DNA of 64,000 bases from Roseateles_E sp005503085 (GTDB lineage: Bacteria > Pseudomonadota > Gammaproteobacteria > Burkholderiales > Burkholderiaceae_C). The stretch covers positions 98,643-162,642 of the forward strand of contig NZ_JAQOWX010000001.1 of the NCBI RefSeq assembly GCF_028462495.1, written 5' to 3'. The position numbers and the translations under genes were made by a program. Positions within the stretch are counted from its first letter, which is position 1. The number at the start of each line of letters is the position of its first letter. Below the pieces are notes generated by a model. The model saw nothing but the letters and a program-made list of their open reading frames with translations, searched no databases and was not told the origin of the DNA. This document shows positions 8,846 to 16,645 of this stretch, one piece after another.

Positions 8846-9586
8846 TCAATGCGCCGCGCGGCAGATGGCGGCAAAGTCCGCCGCCTTCAAGGCCGCGCCG
8901 CCGATCAGGCCGCCATCGATATCGGGCTGGGCAAACAGCTGCGCGGCATTGTCGGCCTTGACGCTGCCACCATAGAGAATGCGCATCGAATCGGACTTCT
9001 GCGTGGCCGCATGCAGCTGCGTGCGCAGCACCGCATGCACCGCCTGCGCCTGTTCGGGCGAGGCGGTCAGCCCGGTACCGATGGCCCAGACCGGCTCATA
9101 GGCCAGCACGATCTCGCCGATGCAATGCGTCAGCGTGTGGATCACCGCCGCCAGCTGGCGCTTGACGACCAGCTCGGTCTGCCCCGCCTCGCGTTCGGCC
9201 AGCGTTTCGCCGACGCAGACGATGGGCGTCACACCATGCGCCAACGCTGCCTTGGCCTTGTCGGCCACCAGTTGATCGCTCTCCTGGTGGTAGGCACGGC
9301 GCTCGGAATGACCGACGATCACATAGCGGCAGCCAATATCGGCCAGCATCGCCGACGAGACTTCGCCGGTGTAAGCGCCCTGCTCGTGTGCCGAGCAATC
9401 CTGGGCACCGAAAGCGATGGCCGCGCCGGTCAACGCCAGCGCGGTTTCGCTGATGTAGGGAAACGGCACGCAGACCGCCACATCGGCACTCCACGGCCCC
9501 GCTTCTTTCAGACCGGCCAGCAAAAGCGCATTGGCAGCGCGGCTGCCATGCATCTTCCAGTTGCCCACGACCAGTTTCTTGCGCAT
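8846..9586 (-). CDS. tpiA: Triosephosphate isomerase
   Basis: Interconverts glyceraldehyde 3-phosphate and dihydroxyacetone phosphate in glycolysis. The TIM-barrel active-site elements are all visible: VGNWKMHG (Asn/Lys) at the N-terminus, the electrophilic His in VGHSERR, the catalytic Glu in AYEPVWAIGTG followed by the flexible loop, and the phosphate-binding GGSVKADN. Length 246 aa is normal. Ends 62 bp before secG. Confidence 0.97.
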   Translation of the reverse strand: MRKKLVVGNWKMHGSRAANALLLAGLKEAGPWSADVAVCVPFPYISETALALTGAAIAFGAQDCSAHEQGAYTGEVSSAMLADIGCRYVIVGHSERRAYHQESDQLVADKAKAALAHGVTPIVCVGETLAEREAGQTELVVKRQLAAVIHTLTHCIGEIVLAYEPVWAIGTGLTASPEQAQAVHAVLRTQLHAATQKSDSMRILYGGSVKADNAAQLFAQPDIDGGLIGGAALKAADFAAICRAAH

Positions 9587-9601
9587 CGAATTACTCCAGA
9601 C

Positions 9602-10588
9602 TTACCAGCTCAGCACGATCTTGCCGACATGCTCGCCCGACTCCATCAAGCCGTGGGCGGCCGCGGCCTGATCGGCAGCAAAAGTGCGATAGATGACGGG
9701 AACAACTGCTCGCGACACCAGCAGCGGCCAGACGCGCTCACGCAGCGCGCTGGCGATGCCGGCCTTGAACGCCGGCGAGCGCGGCCGCAGGGTCGAGCCG
9801 CTGATCGTCAGCCGACGACGCAGCACGGCACCAGCATCGAACCTGGCATCCACCCCACCCTGCACCGCGATGATGACCATGCGGCCATCGTCGGCCAGGC
9901 ACTGCACGCCACGCTCCACATAGGCCCCGGCCACCATGTCCAGGATCACATCGACGCCACGGCCTTCGGTCGCCGCCTTGACCTCGGCGACGAAGTCCTG
10001 GGTCTTGTAGTTGATCGCGACATCGGCACCCAGCTTCAGGCAGGCCTCGGCCTTGTCGGCAGTGCCGACCGTGACCAGCACCCGCGAGCCCAGCGCCTTG
10101 GCGATCTGGACCGCCGTGACGCCGATGCCGCTGCTGCCACCATGCACCAGCAGGCTTTCGCCCGGTTGCAGGCGCGCCCGCTCGAACACATTCGACCAGA
10201 CGGTGAAAAAGGTCTCCGGCAGGCTGGCGGCCTCGGCCATGCTCCAGCCCGCCGGCACCGGCAGACATTGCGCGATCGGCGCCACGCACAGCTGCGCATA
10301 GCCACCGCCAGCCACCAAGGCGCAGACGGCATCGCCCAGCTTGAGGCCGGCGGCAGCCAGCTCGGCCGCATCGCCAGCCACAATCCGGCCGGCCACCTCC
10401 AGGCCCGGCAGATCGCTGGCACCCGCCGGCGGCGGATACGCCCCCTTGCGCTGCAGCACATCGGGGCGGTTGATGCCATAGGCCTCGACCGCGATCAAGA
10501 GCTCCCCACGCCCGGCAACGGGATCAGGTCGCTCGATGAGCTGCACCACTTCGGGGCCGCCGGGGCGGCTGAGGGCAATGGCCTTCAT
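9602..10588 (-). CDS. NAD(P)H quinone oxidoreductase, PIG3/zeta-crystallin-like MDR family
   Basis: Zinc-independent medium-chain dehydrogenase/reductase of 328 aa that probably reduces quinones or enones with NADPH. Visible: the N-terminal GroES-like fold starting MKAIALSRPGGPEV, the substrate-side RPDVLQRKG motif of the PIG3-type group, and the Rossmann motif GGSSGIGVTAVQIAK. The zinc-ligand cysteines of alcohol dehydrogenases are absent. The frame is open 20 codons further upstream, but the ATG at 10588 gives the family N-terminus. It lies 10 bp after pnp and 15 bp before tpiA, so it may be co-transcribed with both. Confidence 0.88.
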   Translation of the reverse strand: MKAIALSRPGGPEVVQLIERPDPVAGRGELLIAVEAYGINRPDVLQRKGAYPPPAGASDLPGLEVAGRIVAGDAAELAAAGLKLGDAVCALVAGGGYAQLCVAPIAQCLPVPAGWSMAEAASLPETFFTVWSNVFERARLQPGESLLVHGGSSGIGVTAVQIAKALGSRVLVTVGTADKAEACLKLGADVAINYKTQDFVAEVKAATEGRGVDVILDMVAGAYVERGVQCLADDGRMVIIAVQGGVDARFDAGAVLRRRLTISGSTLRPRSPAFKAGIASALRERVWPLLVSRAVVPVIYRTFAADQAAAAHGLMESGEHVGKIVLSW

Positions 10589-10598
10589 GCGTCCTTGC

Positions 10599-12740
10599 TT
10601 ACTCTTGCGGCGCAGCGTCTTCCTGAGGAGCCGCCACCGGCGCCACATCGCGGTCCAGCAGCGCCTTCATCGACAGCTTGATGCGACCCTTCTCATCGGT
10701 CTCCAGCACCTTGACCTTGACGATCTGGCCTTCCTTCAGGAAGTCGGTAACTTTCTCGACACGCTGATGGGCGATCTGGCTGATGTGCAGCAGGCCGTCC
10801 TTGCCGGGCAGCAGGTTCACCAGGGCACCGAAGTCCAGGATCTTGGTGATCGGGCCTTCGTAGATCTTGCCGATCTCGACTTCGGCGGTGATCTCCTGGA
10901 TGCGACGCTTGGCGTGCTCGGCCTTGTCTGCATCGGTCGATGCGATCGTGATCGTGCCGTCTTCACCGATATCGATGGTCGTGCCGGTTTCCTCGGTCAG
11001 CGCGCGGATGGTGGCGCCGCCCTTGCCGATCACGTCACGGATCTTTTCCGGATTGATCTTGATGGTGTACAGACGCGGCGCGAACTGCGACACCTCGGTA
11101 TTGGCCACGCCCATCGCCTCGACCATCTTGCCCAGGATGTGCAGACGCGCTTCCTTGGCCTGAGCCAGTGCGACCTGCATGATTTCCTTGGTGATGCCCT
11201 GGATCTTGATGTCCATCTGCAGCGCGGTGATGCCACCGGTGGTGCCGGCCACCTTGAAGTCCATATCGCCCAGATGATCTTCATCACCCAGGATGTCGGT
11301 CAGCACGGCGAAGCGGTTGCCATCCTTGATCAGGCCCATCGCGATGCCGGCCACATGGGCCTTCATCGGCACGCCAGCATCCATCAGCGCCAGGCAACCA
11401 CCGCAGACCGATGCCATCGACGAGGAGCCGTTGGACTCGGTGATCTCCGACACCAGACGCATCGTGTAAGGGAAGTCTTCCTTGCTCGGCAGCGCGGCAA
11501 TCAGCGCGCGCTTGGCCAGGCGGCCGTGACCGATTTCGCGACGCTTGGGCGTGCCGAAACGGCCTGCCTCGCCGGTGGCGAAGGGAGGCATGTTGTAGTG
11601 CAGCATGAAGCGGTCTTCGAACTCGCCGGCCAGCGCGTCGATGCGCTGCGCGTCACGGTCGGTGCCCAGCGTGGCGACCACCAGGGCCTGGGTCTCGCCA
11701 CGGGTGAACAGCGAGGAGCCGTGGGTGCGCGGCAGCAGGCTGTTGCGGATCTCGATGGCGCGCACGGTGCGGGTGTCGCGGCCGTCGATGCGCGGCTCGC
11801 CGGCCAGGATCTGGCCACGCACGATCTTGGCTTCGATCTCGAACAGCAGGGCTTCGATCGCGACGCTGTCGAAGGCCACGCCTTCAGCCTTCAGGGCGGT
11901 CATCACATCGGCGTAGGCCGCGCGGCAGGCCTGGGTGCGGGCCTGCTTGTTGCGGATCTGGTAGGCGGCTTCGAGCTTGGCCTTGGCCAGACCGTCGATC
12001 TTGGCGATCAGGGCCTCGTCCTTGGCCGGCGGCTGCCAGTCCCAGGCCGGCTTGCCGGCGTCACGCACCAGCTCATTGATCGCGGCGATCGCGACATTGC
12101 CCTGCTCGTGGCCGAACACCACGGCGCCCAGCATCACTTCTTCGCTCAGGCCGGCGGCTTCGGACTCGACCATCAACACGGCGGACTGCGTGCCGGCGAC
12201 CACCAGGTCCAGCTGGCTGTCCTTCAGCGCGGTCTGACCCGGGTTCAGCACGTACTCGCCATTGACATAGCCGACACGGGCCGCACCGATGGGGCCGTTG
12301 AACGGGATGCCGCTGACGGCCAGCGCGGCGCTGGTGGCGATCATCGCGGCGATGTCGGCCTGCACCTCGGGGTTCAGGCTGACGACGTGGACGATGACCT
12401 GGACTTCGTTGTAGAAGCCTTCGGGGAACAGCGGGCGGATCGGACGATCGATCAGGCGGCAGGTCAGCGTCTCCAGCTCGCTGGGGCGACCTTCGCGCTT
12501 GAAGAAGCTGCCGGGGATCTTGCCGGCGGCATAGGACTTCTCGGTGTAGTCGACCGTCAGCGGGAAGAAATCCTGGCCGGCCTTGGCCTCGGTCTTGGCC
12601 ACCACGGTGGCCAGCACCACGGTGTCATCGATATTCACCAGCACAGCGCCGGTGGCCTGGCGAGCGATCTCGCCGGTTTCCATCGTGACGGTGTGGGCGC
12701 CCCACTGAAAGGTCTTCGTGACTTTATTGAACATGCTCAT
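10599..12740 (-). CDS. pnp: Polyribonucleotide nucleotidyltransferase (PNPase)
   Basis: 3'-5' phosphorolytic exoribonuclease of the RNA degradosome. Two RNase PH domains are visible (ARVGYVNGEYVLNPG in the first; GRDTRTVRAIEI and the RETQALVVATLGT-like core in the second), then a KH domain (VIGKGGATIRALTEETGTTIDI) and a C-terminal S1 domain (KIYEGPITKILDFGALV). Three in-frame ATGs occur at 12746, 12740 and 12734. AGGAG abuts the first, so 12740 has the best spacing (713 aa). The leader contains a nested stem described separately. Confidence 0.96.
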   Translation of the reverse strand: MSMFNKVTKTFQWGAHTVTMETGEIARQATGAVLVNIDDTVVLATVVAKTEAKAGQDFFPLTVDYTEKSYAAGKIPGSFFKREGRPSELETLTCRLIDRPIRPLFPEGFYNEVQVIVHVVSLNPEVQADIAAMIATSAALAVSGIPFNGPIGAARVGYVNGEYVLNPGQTALKDSQLDLVVAGTQSAVLMVESEAAGLSEEVMLGAVVFGHEQGNVAIAAINELVRDAGKPAWDWQPPAKDEALIAKIDGLAKAKLEAAYQIRNKQARTQACRAAYADVMTALKAEGVAFDSVAIEALLFEIEAKIVRGQILAGEPRIDGRDTRTVRAIEIRNSLLPRTHGSSLFTRGETQALVVATLGTDRDAQRIDALAGEFEDRFMLHYNMPPFATGEAGRFGTPKRREIGHGRLAKRALIAALPSKEDFPYTMRLVSEITESNGSSSMASVCGGCLALMDAGVPMKAHVAGIAMGLIKDGNRFAVLTDILGDEDHLGDMDFKVAGTTGGITALQMDIKIQGITKEIMQVALAQAKEARLHILGKMVEAMGVANTEVSQFAPRLYTIKINPEKIRDVIGKGGATIRALTEETGTTIDIGEDGTITIASTDADKAEHAKRRIQEITAEVEIGKIYEGPITKILDFGALVNLLPGKDGLLHISQIAHQRVEKVTDFLKEGQIVKVKVLETDEKGRIKLSMKALLDRDVAPVAAPQEDAAPQE

Positions 12741-12815
12741 GCTCATCTCCTCTTGATGTCATGCCGCTTGCGGTGCGGCTCAGGACCGGGAGTGAGACTG
12801 GGTTTGGCGGGATGC

Positions 12816-12864
12816 CATTCCAGAGAATCTGCTTCACATCAAACGATGCAGAGGCCTTGGAATG
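12816..12864 (-). promoter_or_regulatory. Nested stem-loop in the pnp leader
   Basis: CATTCCA (12816-12822) pairs with TGGAATG (12858-12864), and inside it TCTGC (12828-12832) pairs with GCAGA (12848-12852), giving a two-level hairpin 75 nt upstream of the pnp start. In enterobacteria a leader stem of pnp is cut by RNase III and then used by PNPase for autoregulation; this could play the same role. Structure is seen, function is inferred. Confidence 0.4.
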
Positions 12865-12904
12865 ACACAGCAGCGCCACGTCAGCTCAACTCCAACTGAA
12901 AGCG

Positions 12905-12950
12905 TAAAAGACAAAGAGCCTGTGCTGGACGTTGACCCAGACAGGCTCCT
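12905..12950 (-). terminator. Rho-independent terminator downstream of rpsO
   Basis: On the minus strand the stem GAGCCTGT...ACAGGCTC (arms 12941-12948 and 12916-12923, extended inward by CTGG/CCAG) is followed by TTTGTCTTTT. It begins about 17 nt after the rpsO stop codon and would separate or attenuate rpsO and pnp transcription. Confidence 0.75.
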
Positions 12951-12966
12951 TGATCTCACACGCGAA

Positions 12967-13227
12967 TTACTTGCGCAGGCCCAGCTTCTGGATCAGCGCG
13001 ACGTAACGGGCGGCATCCTTGCGCTTCAGATAGGCCAGCAGGCTCTTGCGCGTGTTGACCATCTTCAGCAGACCACGACGACCATGATGGTCCTTCATGT
13101 TTGCCTTGAAGTGAGGGGTCAACGAGTTGATGCGCGCGGTCAGCAGGGCCACCTGGACTTCCGGCGAGCCGGTGTCGTTGGCGCTGCGGGCGTTCGATTG
13201 AACGATTTCTGCTTTATTGATGGTCAT
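12967..13227 (-). CDS. rpsO: 30S ribosomal protein S15
   Basis: Small-subunit protein binding the central domain of 16S rRNA. The family core (DTGSPEVQVALLTARINSLT, then KDHHGRRGLLKMVNTRKSLLAYLK) is complete in 86 residues and ends IQKLGLRK. The start at 13227 (MTINKAEIVQ) matches the family; the upstream open frame is leader. A hairpin covering the GGAA ribosome-binding region lies just before the start. It is followed by a terminator and pnp, the usual rpsO-pnp order. Confidence 0.96.
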   Translation of the reverse strand: MTINKAEIVQSNARSANDTGSPEVQVALLTARINSLTPHFKANMKDHHGRRGLLKMVNTRKSLLAYLKRKDAARYVALIQKLGLRK

Positions 13228-13233
13228 ATGCGT

Positions 13234-13258
13234 TTCCAGCATTCGGATTCCGCTGGAA
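13234..13258 (-). promoter_or_regulatory. Hairpin over the rpsO ribosome-binding site
   Basis: TTCCAGC and GCTGGAA (arms 13234-13240 and 13252-13258) form a perfect 7-bp stem with an 11-nt loop ending 6 nt before the rpsO ATG. The start-proximal arm contains GGAA, the only Shine-Dalgarno-like sequence, so the stem would hide it. S15 represses its own translation through leader structures in several bacteria; this is a candidate for that control. Confidence 0.45.
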
Positions 13259-13402
13259 CGACGCCAGGGCCAATGCCCTGCCACGCACACAGACGGTTTC
13301 CATGGTTTTACTTGCGGTCACGGGTGAAACCGACCCGAGCCGTGCCTTGATTTCACTCATCCGGGCTCCCGTACGGGCTAGCTCGGCGAGCAAAACCTCC
13401 GG

Positions 13403-13432
13403 ATTATAGACCAAGTCGGCGGCGCGCTTCAG
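13403..13432 (-). promoter_or_regulatory. Candidate sigma70-type promoter of rpsO
   Basis: On the minus strand a perfect TATAAT (13403-13408) is preceded after 18 bp by CTGAAG (13427-13432), a weak -35. Transcription would start near 13396 and give a leader of about 170 nt that contains the rpsO hairpin. Confidence 0.45.
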
Positions 13433-14706
13433 CGAGCCGGCCTGGACATCTGGCATCGATGCGGCTGCTCCGCCCGGGCCTCGTCCACAAAGCGCACGGT
13501 ACGGAAACCATAGCCCGAGCCCTCGTTGTCGTGGCGCGCGCCGGGCGTACCGGCACGCTTCATCACGCTGACGTAGAGCGGCTGGATGAACTGGTGGTCG
13601 GCCGCGCGCATCTGGCCCTGCCCGACACCGCCCAGCGTCTTGCCGTCGTACTTCAGCCCCTCCATCGCCCGGGCCACGGTCGCCACGTCCAGCGACTTCG
13701 CCCGCTCGATGCCGGCCACCAGCACCTCGACCATGGCCTGCATGCGGGCGTGAACATAGTCATCCTCGGGCTTGGGGAAGCGCGTGCGGAATGCGGCGTA
13801 GAAGCGATCCGAGCTGGGCGTGCCGACATTCGGATGCCATTCGGCCACGGCCACCACCCTGTCGATGCCGGCCTCGCCCAAAGCAGCCGGCACACCGAGC
13901 GCATTGCCATAGAAGGTGTAGAAGCGCGCATTCAGACCCACATCCTTGGCCGCCTTGATCAGCAAGGTCAGATCATTGCCCCAGTTGCCGGTCAGCACCG
14001 CCTGTGCGCCGCTGGCCTTGATCTTGGTGACATAGGGCATGAAGTCCTTGACCCGGCCGACCGGGTGCAATTCGTCGCCGACGATCTCGATATCGGGCCG
14101 CTTGGCCGCCAGCATCTCGCGACCCTGCCTCAGCACATGCTGGCCGAAGCTGTAGTCCTGGCCGATCAGGTAGAGCTTCTTGATCGAGGCATCCTCGCGC
14201 AACTCGTCGGTCAGCGCGGCCAGGCGCATATCGGCATGGGCGTCGAAGCGGAAATGCCAGAAGCTGCATTTCTCGTTGGTCAGCGCCGGATCGACCGCCG
14301 AGTAGTTCAGGAACAGCGCACGCCGCTGGGGTTCGCGCTCGTTGTGCTTGTTCAAGGCATCGATCAAGGCGGCGGCCGTGGCCGAGCTATTGCCCTGCAG
14401 CACGAACGAGGCCTTCTGATCGACGGCCGAGCGCAGCATGGACAGCGCTTCCTCGGTCGCCCCCTTGCTGTCCAGCCGCAGCAGTTGCAAGGGCCGCGCA
14501 CCGCCCGGCAGCTTGACACCGCCTCTTGCGTTGACACGCTCGGTGGCCCAGACCAGGTTGCGATAGACCGCCTCGCCGGCATTGCCGAAGGGACCGGACA
14601 GGCCCTCGATCAAGGCCAGCTTGATCGGTTCGGCGGCACCGGCCATCAGCGGCGCGGCCAGTAAAAGGGCGGCCAGATGGTGACGAGAAGGGAAGTTCCA
14701 AGCCAT
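13429..14706 (-). CDS. ABC transporter substrate-binding protein, branched-chain amino acid type
   Basis: Periplasmic binding protein of the type 1 fold (Leu/Ile/Val-binding-like), 425 aa. It starts with a Sec signal peptide (MAWNFPSRHH then LAALLLAAPLMAGAAEP) and the mature part opens with IKLALIEGLSGPFGNAGEAVYRN, the usual first strand and ligand loop of this family. No permease or ATPase gene is next to it, so its transporter partner is elsewhere or it is an orphan. The ligand cannot be read from the sequence. The last 15 residues look atypical, and the stop overlaps the presumed rpsO promoter region. It is transcribed away from the hsp20 gene. Confidence 0.8.
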   Translation of the reverse strand: MAWNFPSRHHLAALLLAAPLMAGAAEPIKLALIEGLSGPFGNAGEAVYRNLVWATERVNARGGVKLPGGARPLQLLRLDSKGATEEALSMLRSAVDQKASFVLQGNSSATAAALIDALNKHNEREPQRRALFLNYSAVDPALTNEKCSFWHFRFDAHADMRLAALTDELREDASIKKLYLIGQDYSFGQHVLRQGREMLAAKRPDIEIVGDELHPVGRVKDFMPYVTKIKASGAQAVLTGNWGNDLTLLIKAAKDVGLNARFYTFYGNALGVPAALGEAGIDRVVAVAEWHPNVGTPSSDRFYAAFRTRFPKPEDDYVHARMQAMVEVLVAGIERAKSLDVATVARAMEGLKYDGKTLGGVGQGQMRAADHQFIQPLYVSVMKRAGTPGARHDNEGSGYGFRTVRFVDEARAEQPHRCQMSRPAR

Positions 14707-14761
14707 GAGGAAGTGAATTTTTGAGGGCTATTGAATTGAGAAAAGCCGCGCCAAGCTTGGT

Positions 14762-14777
14762 TGGCATGGGGGCTGCG
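14762..14777 (+). promoter_or_regulatory. Candidate sigma54 (-24/-12) promoter of the hsp20 gene
   Basis: TGGCATG at 14762-14768, four bases, then CTGCG at 14773-14777. The GG and GC doublets are 10 bases apart, as required in the TGGCACG-N4-TTGC consensus. Transcription would begin near 14788, about 40 bp before the hsp20 ATG. Two mismatches to consensus; no activator site was recognised. Confidence 0.35.
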
Positions 14778-14829
14778 CCCTGAAAGATCCAGCAGCGATT
14801 TTTTCCGCCATCTCATTGTAGGAGCTGCC

Positions 14830-15237
14830 ATGTTTGTGATTCCCGTCTCCCGTCATTCCGCCGATCTGTCGCGCCACATCGAGCGCCTGTTCAACACTGA
14901 CGCCGTCGCCTTGCGCAGCCCGGCGCTGGACGTCAGCGAGACCGATGCCGCCTACACCTTGCAGCTCGATCTGCCGGGCGTGGCCAAGGAGTCCGTCAAG
15001 ATCAAGATCGAGGGCCGCCGCGTCAGCATCGATGCCGAGCAGACCCGCGCCGCCGACAAGGCCGAGGGCGAGCGGGTGCTGTACCGCGAGCGTTCGGTGA
15101 CGCGCTTCTCGCGCACGCTGGCCTTGCCTCAGGAGCTCAACAAGAGCGACTCCACCGCCAAGCTGGACAACGGCGTGCTGACCCTGACCCTGGTCAAGCG
15201 CCAGCCGGACAATGCCGGCGAACTCAGCGTCAGCTGA
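14830..15237 (+). CDS. Small heat shock protein, Hsp20/alpha-crystallin family
   Basis: ATP-independent holdase chaperone of 135 aa. The alpha-crystallin domain runs from about residue 35 to 125: it begins ALDVSETDAAYTLQLDLPGV, includes the VKIKIEGRRVSIDAE strand pair and ends with the KLDNGVLTLTLVK signature. The ATG at 14830 has AGGAG seven bases upstream; the in-frame upstream ATG at 14761 lies inside the presumed promoter. It stands alone, divergent from the binding-protein gene and convergent with tsaD, only 6 bp away. Confidence 0.9.
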   Translation: MFVIPVSRHSADLSRHIERLFNTDAVALRSPALDVSETDAAYTLQLDLPGVAKESVKIKIEGRRVSIDAEQTRAADKAEGERVLYRERSVTRFSRTLALPQELNKSDSTAKLDNGVLTLTLVKRQPDNAGELSVS

Positions 15238-15243
15238 GCCGAG

Positions 15244-16290
15244 TCAGGGCGAGCCGAGCGCCCAGCGCGGGCGCACCTCGAAACCACCGCCGCCCTGCGG
15301 CTGCAGCGTCGCCATGCCGCGCTGCAGCCGCATCGCGGCGGCCATCGCAATCATCGCGCCGTTGTCGGTGCACAGGCTCAGCTCCGGGTAGTGCACGCGC
15401 ACGCCGCGCTTGGCGCAGGCGGTGTTCAGCTGCTGACGCAGCAGACTGTTGGCACCGACGCCGCCGGCCACCACCAGGCGCTTGAGCCCGGTGTTCTTCA
15501 GCGCCAGCAGCGACTTCTTCACCAGCACCTCGACGATGGCGGCCTGGGTCGAGGCCGCCAGATCGGCGCGCTGCTGATCACTCGGGCCTTCGCCGAGCTT
15601 CTTCACCTGCGTCAGTACCGCCGTCTTCAAGCCGGCAAAGCTGAAGTCGGGCTTGCCGCTGTGCAGCAGCGGGCGCGGCAGCGCAAACGCTGCGGGGTCG
15701 CCCTGCTCGGCCAGCCGGGCCAGATGTGGGCCGCCGGGATAGGGCAGGCCCAGCAGCTTGGCGCTCTTGTCGAAGGCCTCACCGGCCGCATCATCGATGG
15801 TCTCGCCCAGGATCTCGTACTGGCCGACATCATCGACCCGCATCAGCTGCGTATGGCCACCGGACACCAGCAGTGCGACGAAGGGGAACTCGGGTGCATC
15901 AACCGACAGAAAGGGCGACAGCAGATGGCCTTCCAGATGGTGCACGCCCAGCGTCGGCTTGCCAAGCGCGGCCGCCAGCGACACCGCGACACCGGCGCCC
16001 ACCAGCAGGGCCCCGGCAAGACCCGGCCCCTGGGTATAGGCGATCACATCGATATCGGCCAGCTCGACGCCGGCCGCAGCCAGCACTTCGCGCGTCAATG
16101 GGAGCACGCGGCGGATATGGTCGCGCGAGGCCAATTCGGGCACGACACCGCCATAGGCCTGGTGCATGCTGATCTGGCTGTGCAGGGCCTGGGCCAGCAA
16201 GGTAGGCACGCCCTGGGCACCCGGCTCTGGCACATCGACCAAGGCCACGCCGGTCTCATCGCAGGACGACTCGAAGCCCAGGACCTTCAT
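15244..16290 (-). CDS. tsaD: tRNA N6-threonylcarbamoyladenosine transferase TsaD
   Basis: Transfers the threonylcarbamoyl group to A37 of ANN-decoding tRNAs, with TsaB/TsaE. ASKHA-fold features are clear: MKVLGFESSCDETGVAL at the start, the metal-binding GVHHLEGHLLSPF (two His), VSGGHTQL, and the C-terminal glycine-rich VAGGVGANSLLR and DNGAMIA. Length 348 aa is normal. It starts 2 bp after the fdx stop codon, so it is the last gene of the isc transcription unit here. Confidence 0.96.
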   Translation of the reverse strand: MKVLGFESSCDETGVALVDVPEPGAQGVPTLLAQALHSQISMHQAYGGVVPELASRDHIRRVLPLTREVLAAAGVELADIDVIAYTQGPGLAGALLVGAGVAVSLAAALGKPTLGVHHLEGHLLSPFLSVDAPEFPFVALLVSGGHTQLMRVDDVGQYEILGETIDDAAGEAFDKSAKLLGLPYPGGPHLARLAEQGDPAAFALPRPLLHSGKPDFSFAGLKTAVLTQVKKLGEGPSDQQRADLAASTQAAIVEVLVKKSLLALKNTGLKRLVVAGGVGANSLLRQQLNTACAKRGVRVHYPELSLCTDNGAMIAMAAAMRLQRGMATLQPQGGGGFEVRPRWALGSP

Positions 16291-16292
16291 GT

Positions 16293-16631
16293 TCAGTGAT
16301 TCTCTTTGGCGTGATTGATCGAGTACTTCGGAATCTCGATAGTCACATCGGTCTGACCCAGGATGGCCTGGCAGCTCAGCCGCGAATCGGGCTCCAGGCC
16401 CCAGGCACGGTCCAGCATGTCTTCCTCACCCTCCTCCATCTCGGACAGCGTGCGGCCACCTTCGCGCACGATCACATGGCAGGTGGTGCAGGCGCAGACC
16501 TGGTCGCAGGCATGCTCGATCTCGATATGGTTGTCCAGCAGCGCCTCGCAGATCGAGGTGCCGGCCGGCGCCGTCACGGTTTTGCCCTGCGGGCAGTACT
16601 CGGCATGGGGAAGGATTTTGATGATGGGCAT
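16293..16631 (-). CDS. fdx: ISC-system 2Fe-2S ferredoxin
   Basis: Ferredoxin that supplies electrons for Fe-S cluster assembly on IscU. The adrenodoxin-type ligand spacing is exact: Cys42, Cys48, Cys51 and Cys87, within IEHACDQVCACTTC and SRLSCQA. Length 112 aa. It lies 14 bp after hscA and directly before tsaD. Confidence 0.96.
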   Translation of the reverse strand: MPIIKILPHAEYCPQGKTVTAPAGTSICEALLDNHIEIEHACDQVCACTTCHVIVREGGRTLSEMEEGEEDMLDRAWGLEPDSRLSCQAILGQTDVTIEIPKYSINHAKENH

Positions 16632-16645
16632 GGAGCTTCCCCTGT

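Noticed and set aside
8831..12899. Long plus-strand open frames opposite tpiA, the quinone oxidoreductase and pnp
   Set aside because: Same antisense GC-bias effect; no ribosome-binding site and no recognisable protein motif.
13214..13456. 80-codon minus-strand frame in the rpsO leader
   Set aside because: Lies over the predicted promoter and leader, has no ribosome-binding site and no similarity to a known small protein.
14780..14815. Sigma32 promoter before hsp20
   Set aside because: CCTGAAA and CCGCCATCT resemble the halves, but the spacing of about 19 bp is too long for the usual 13-15.
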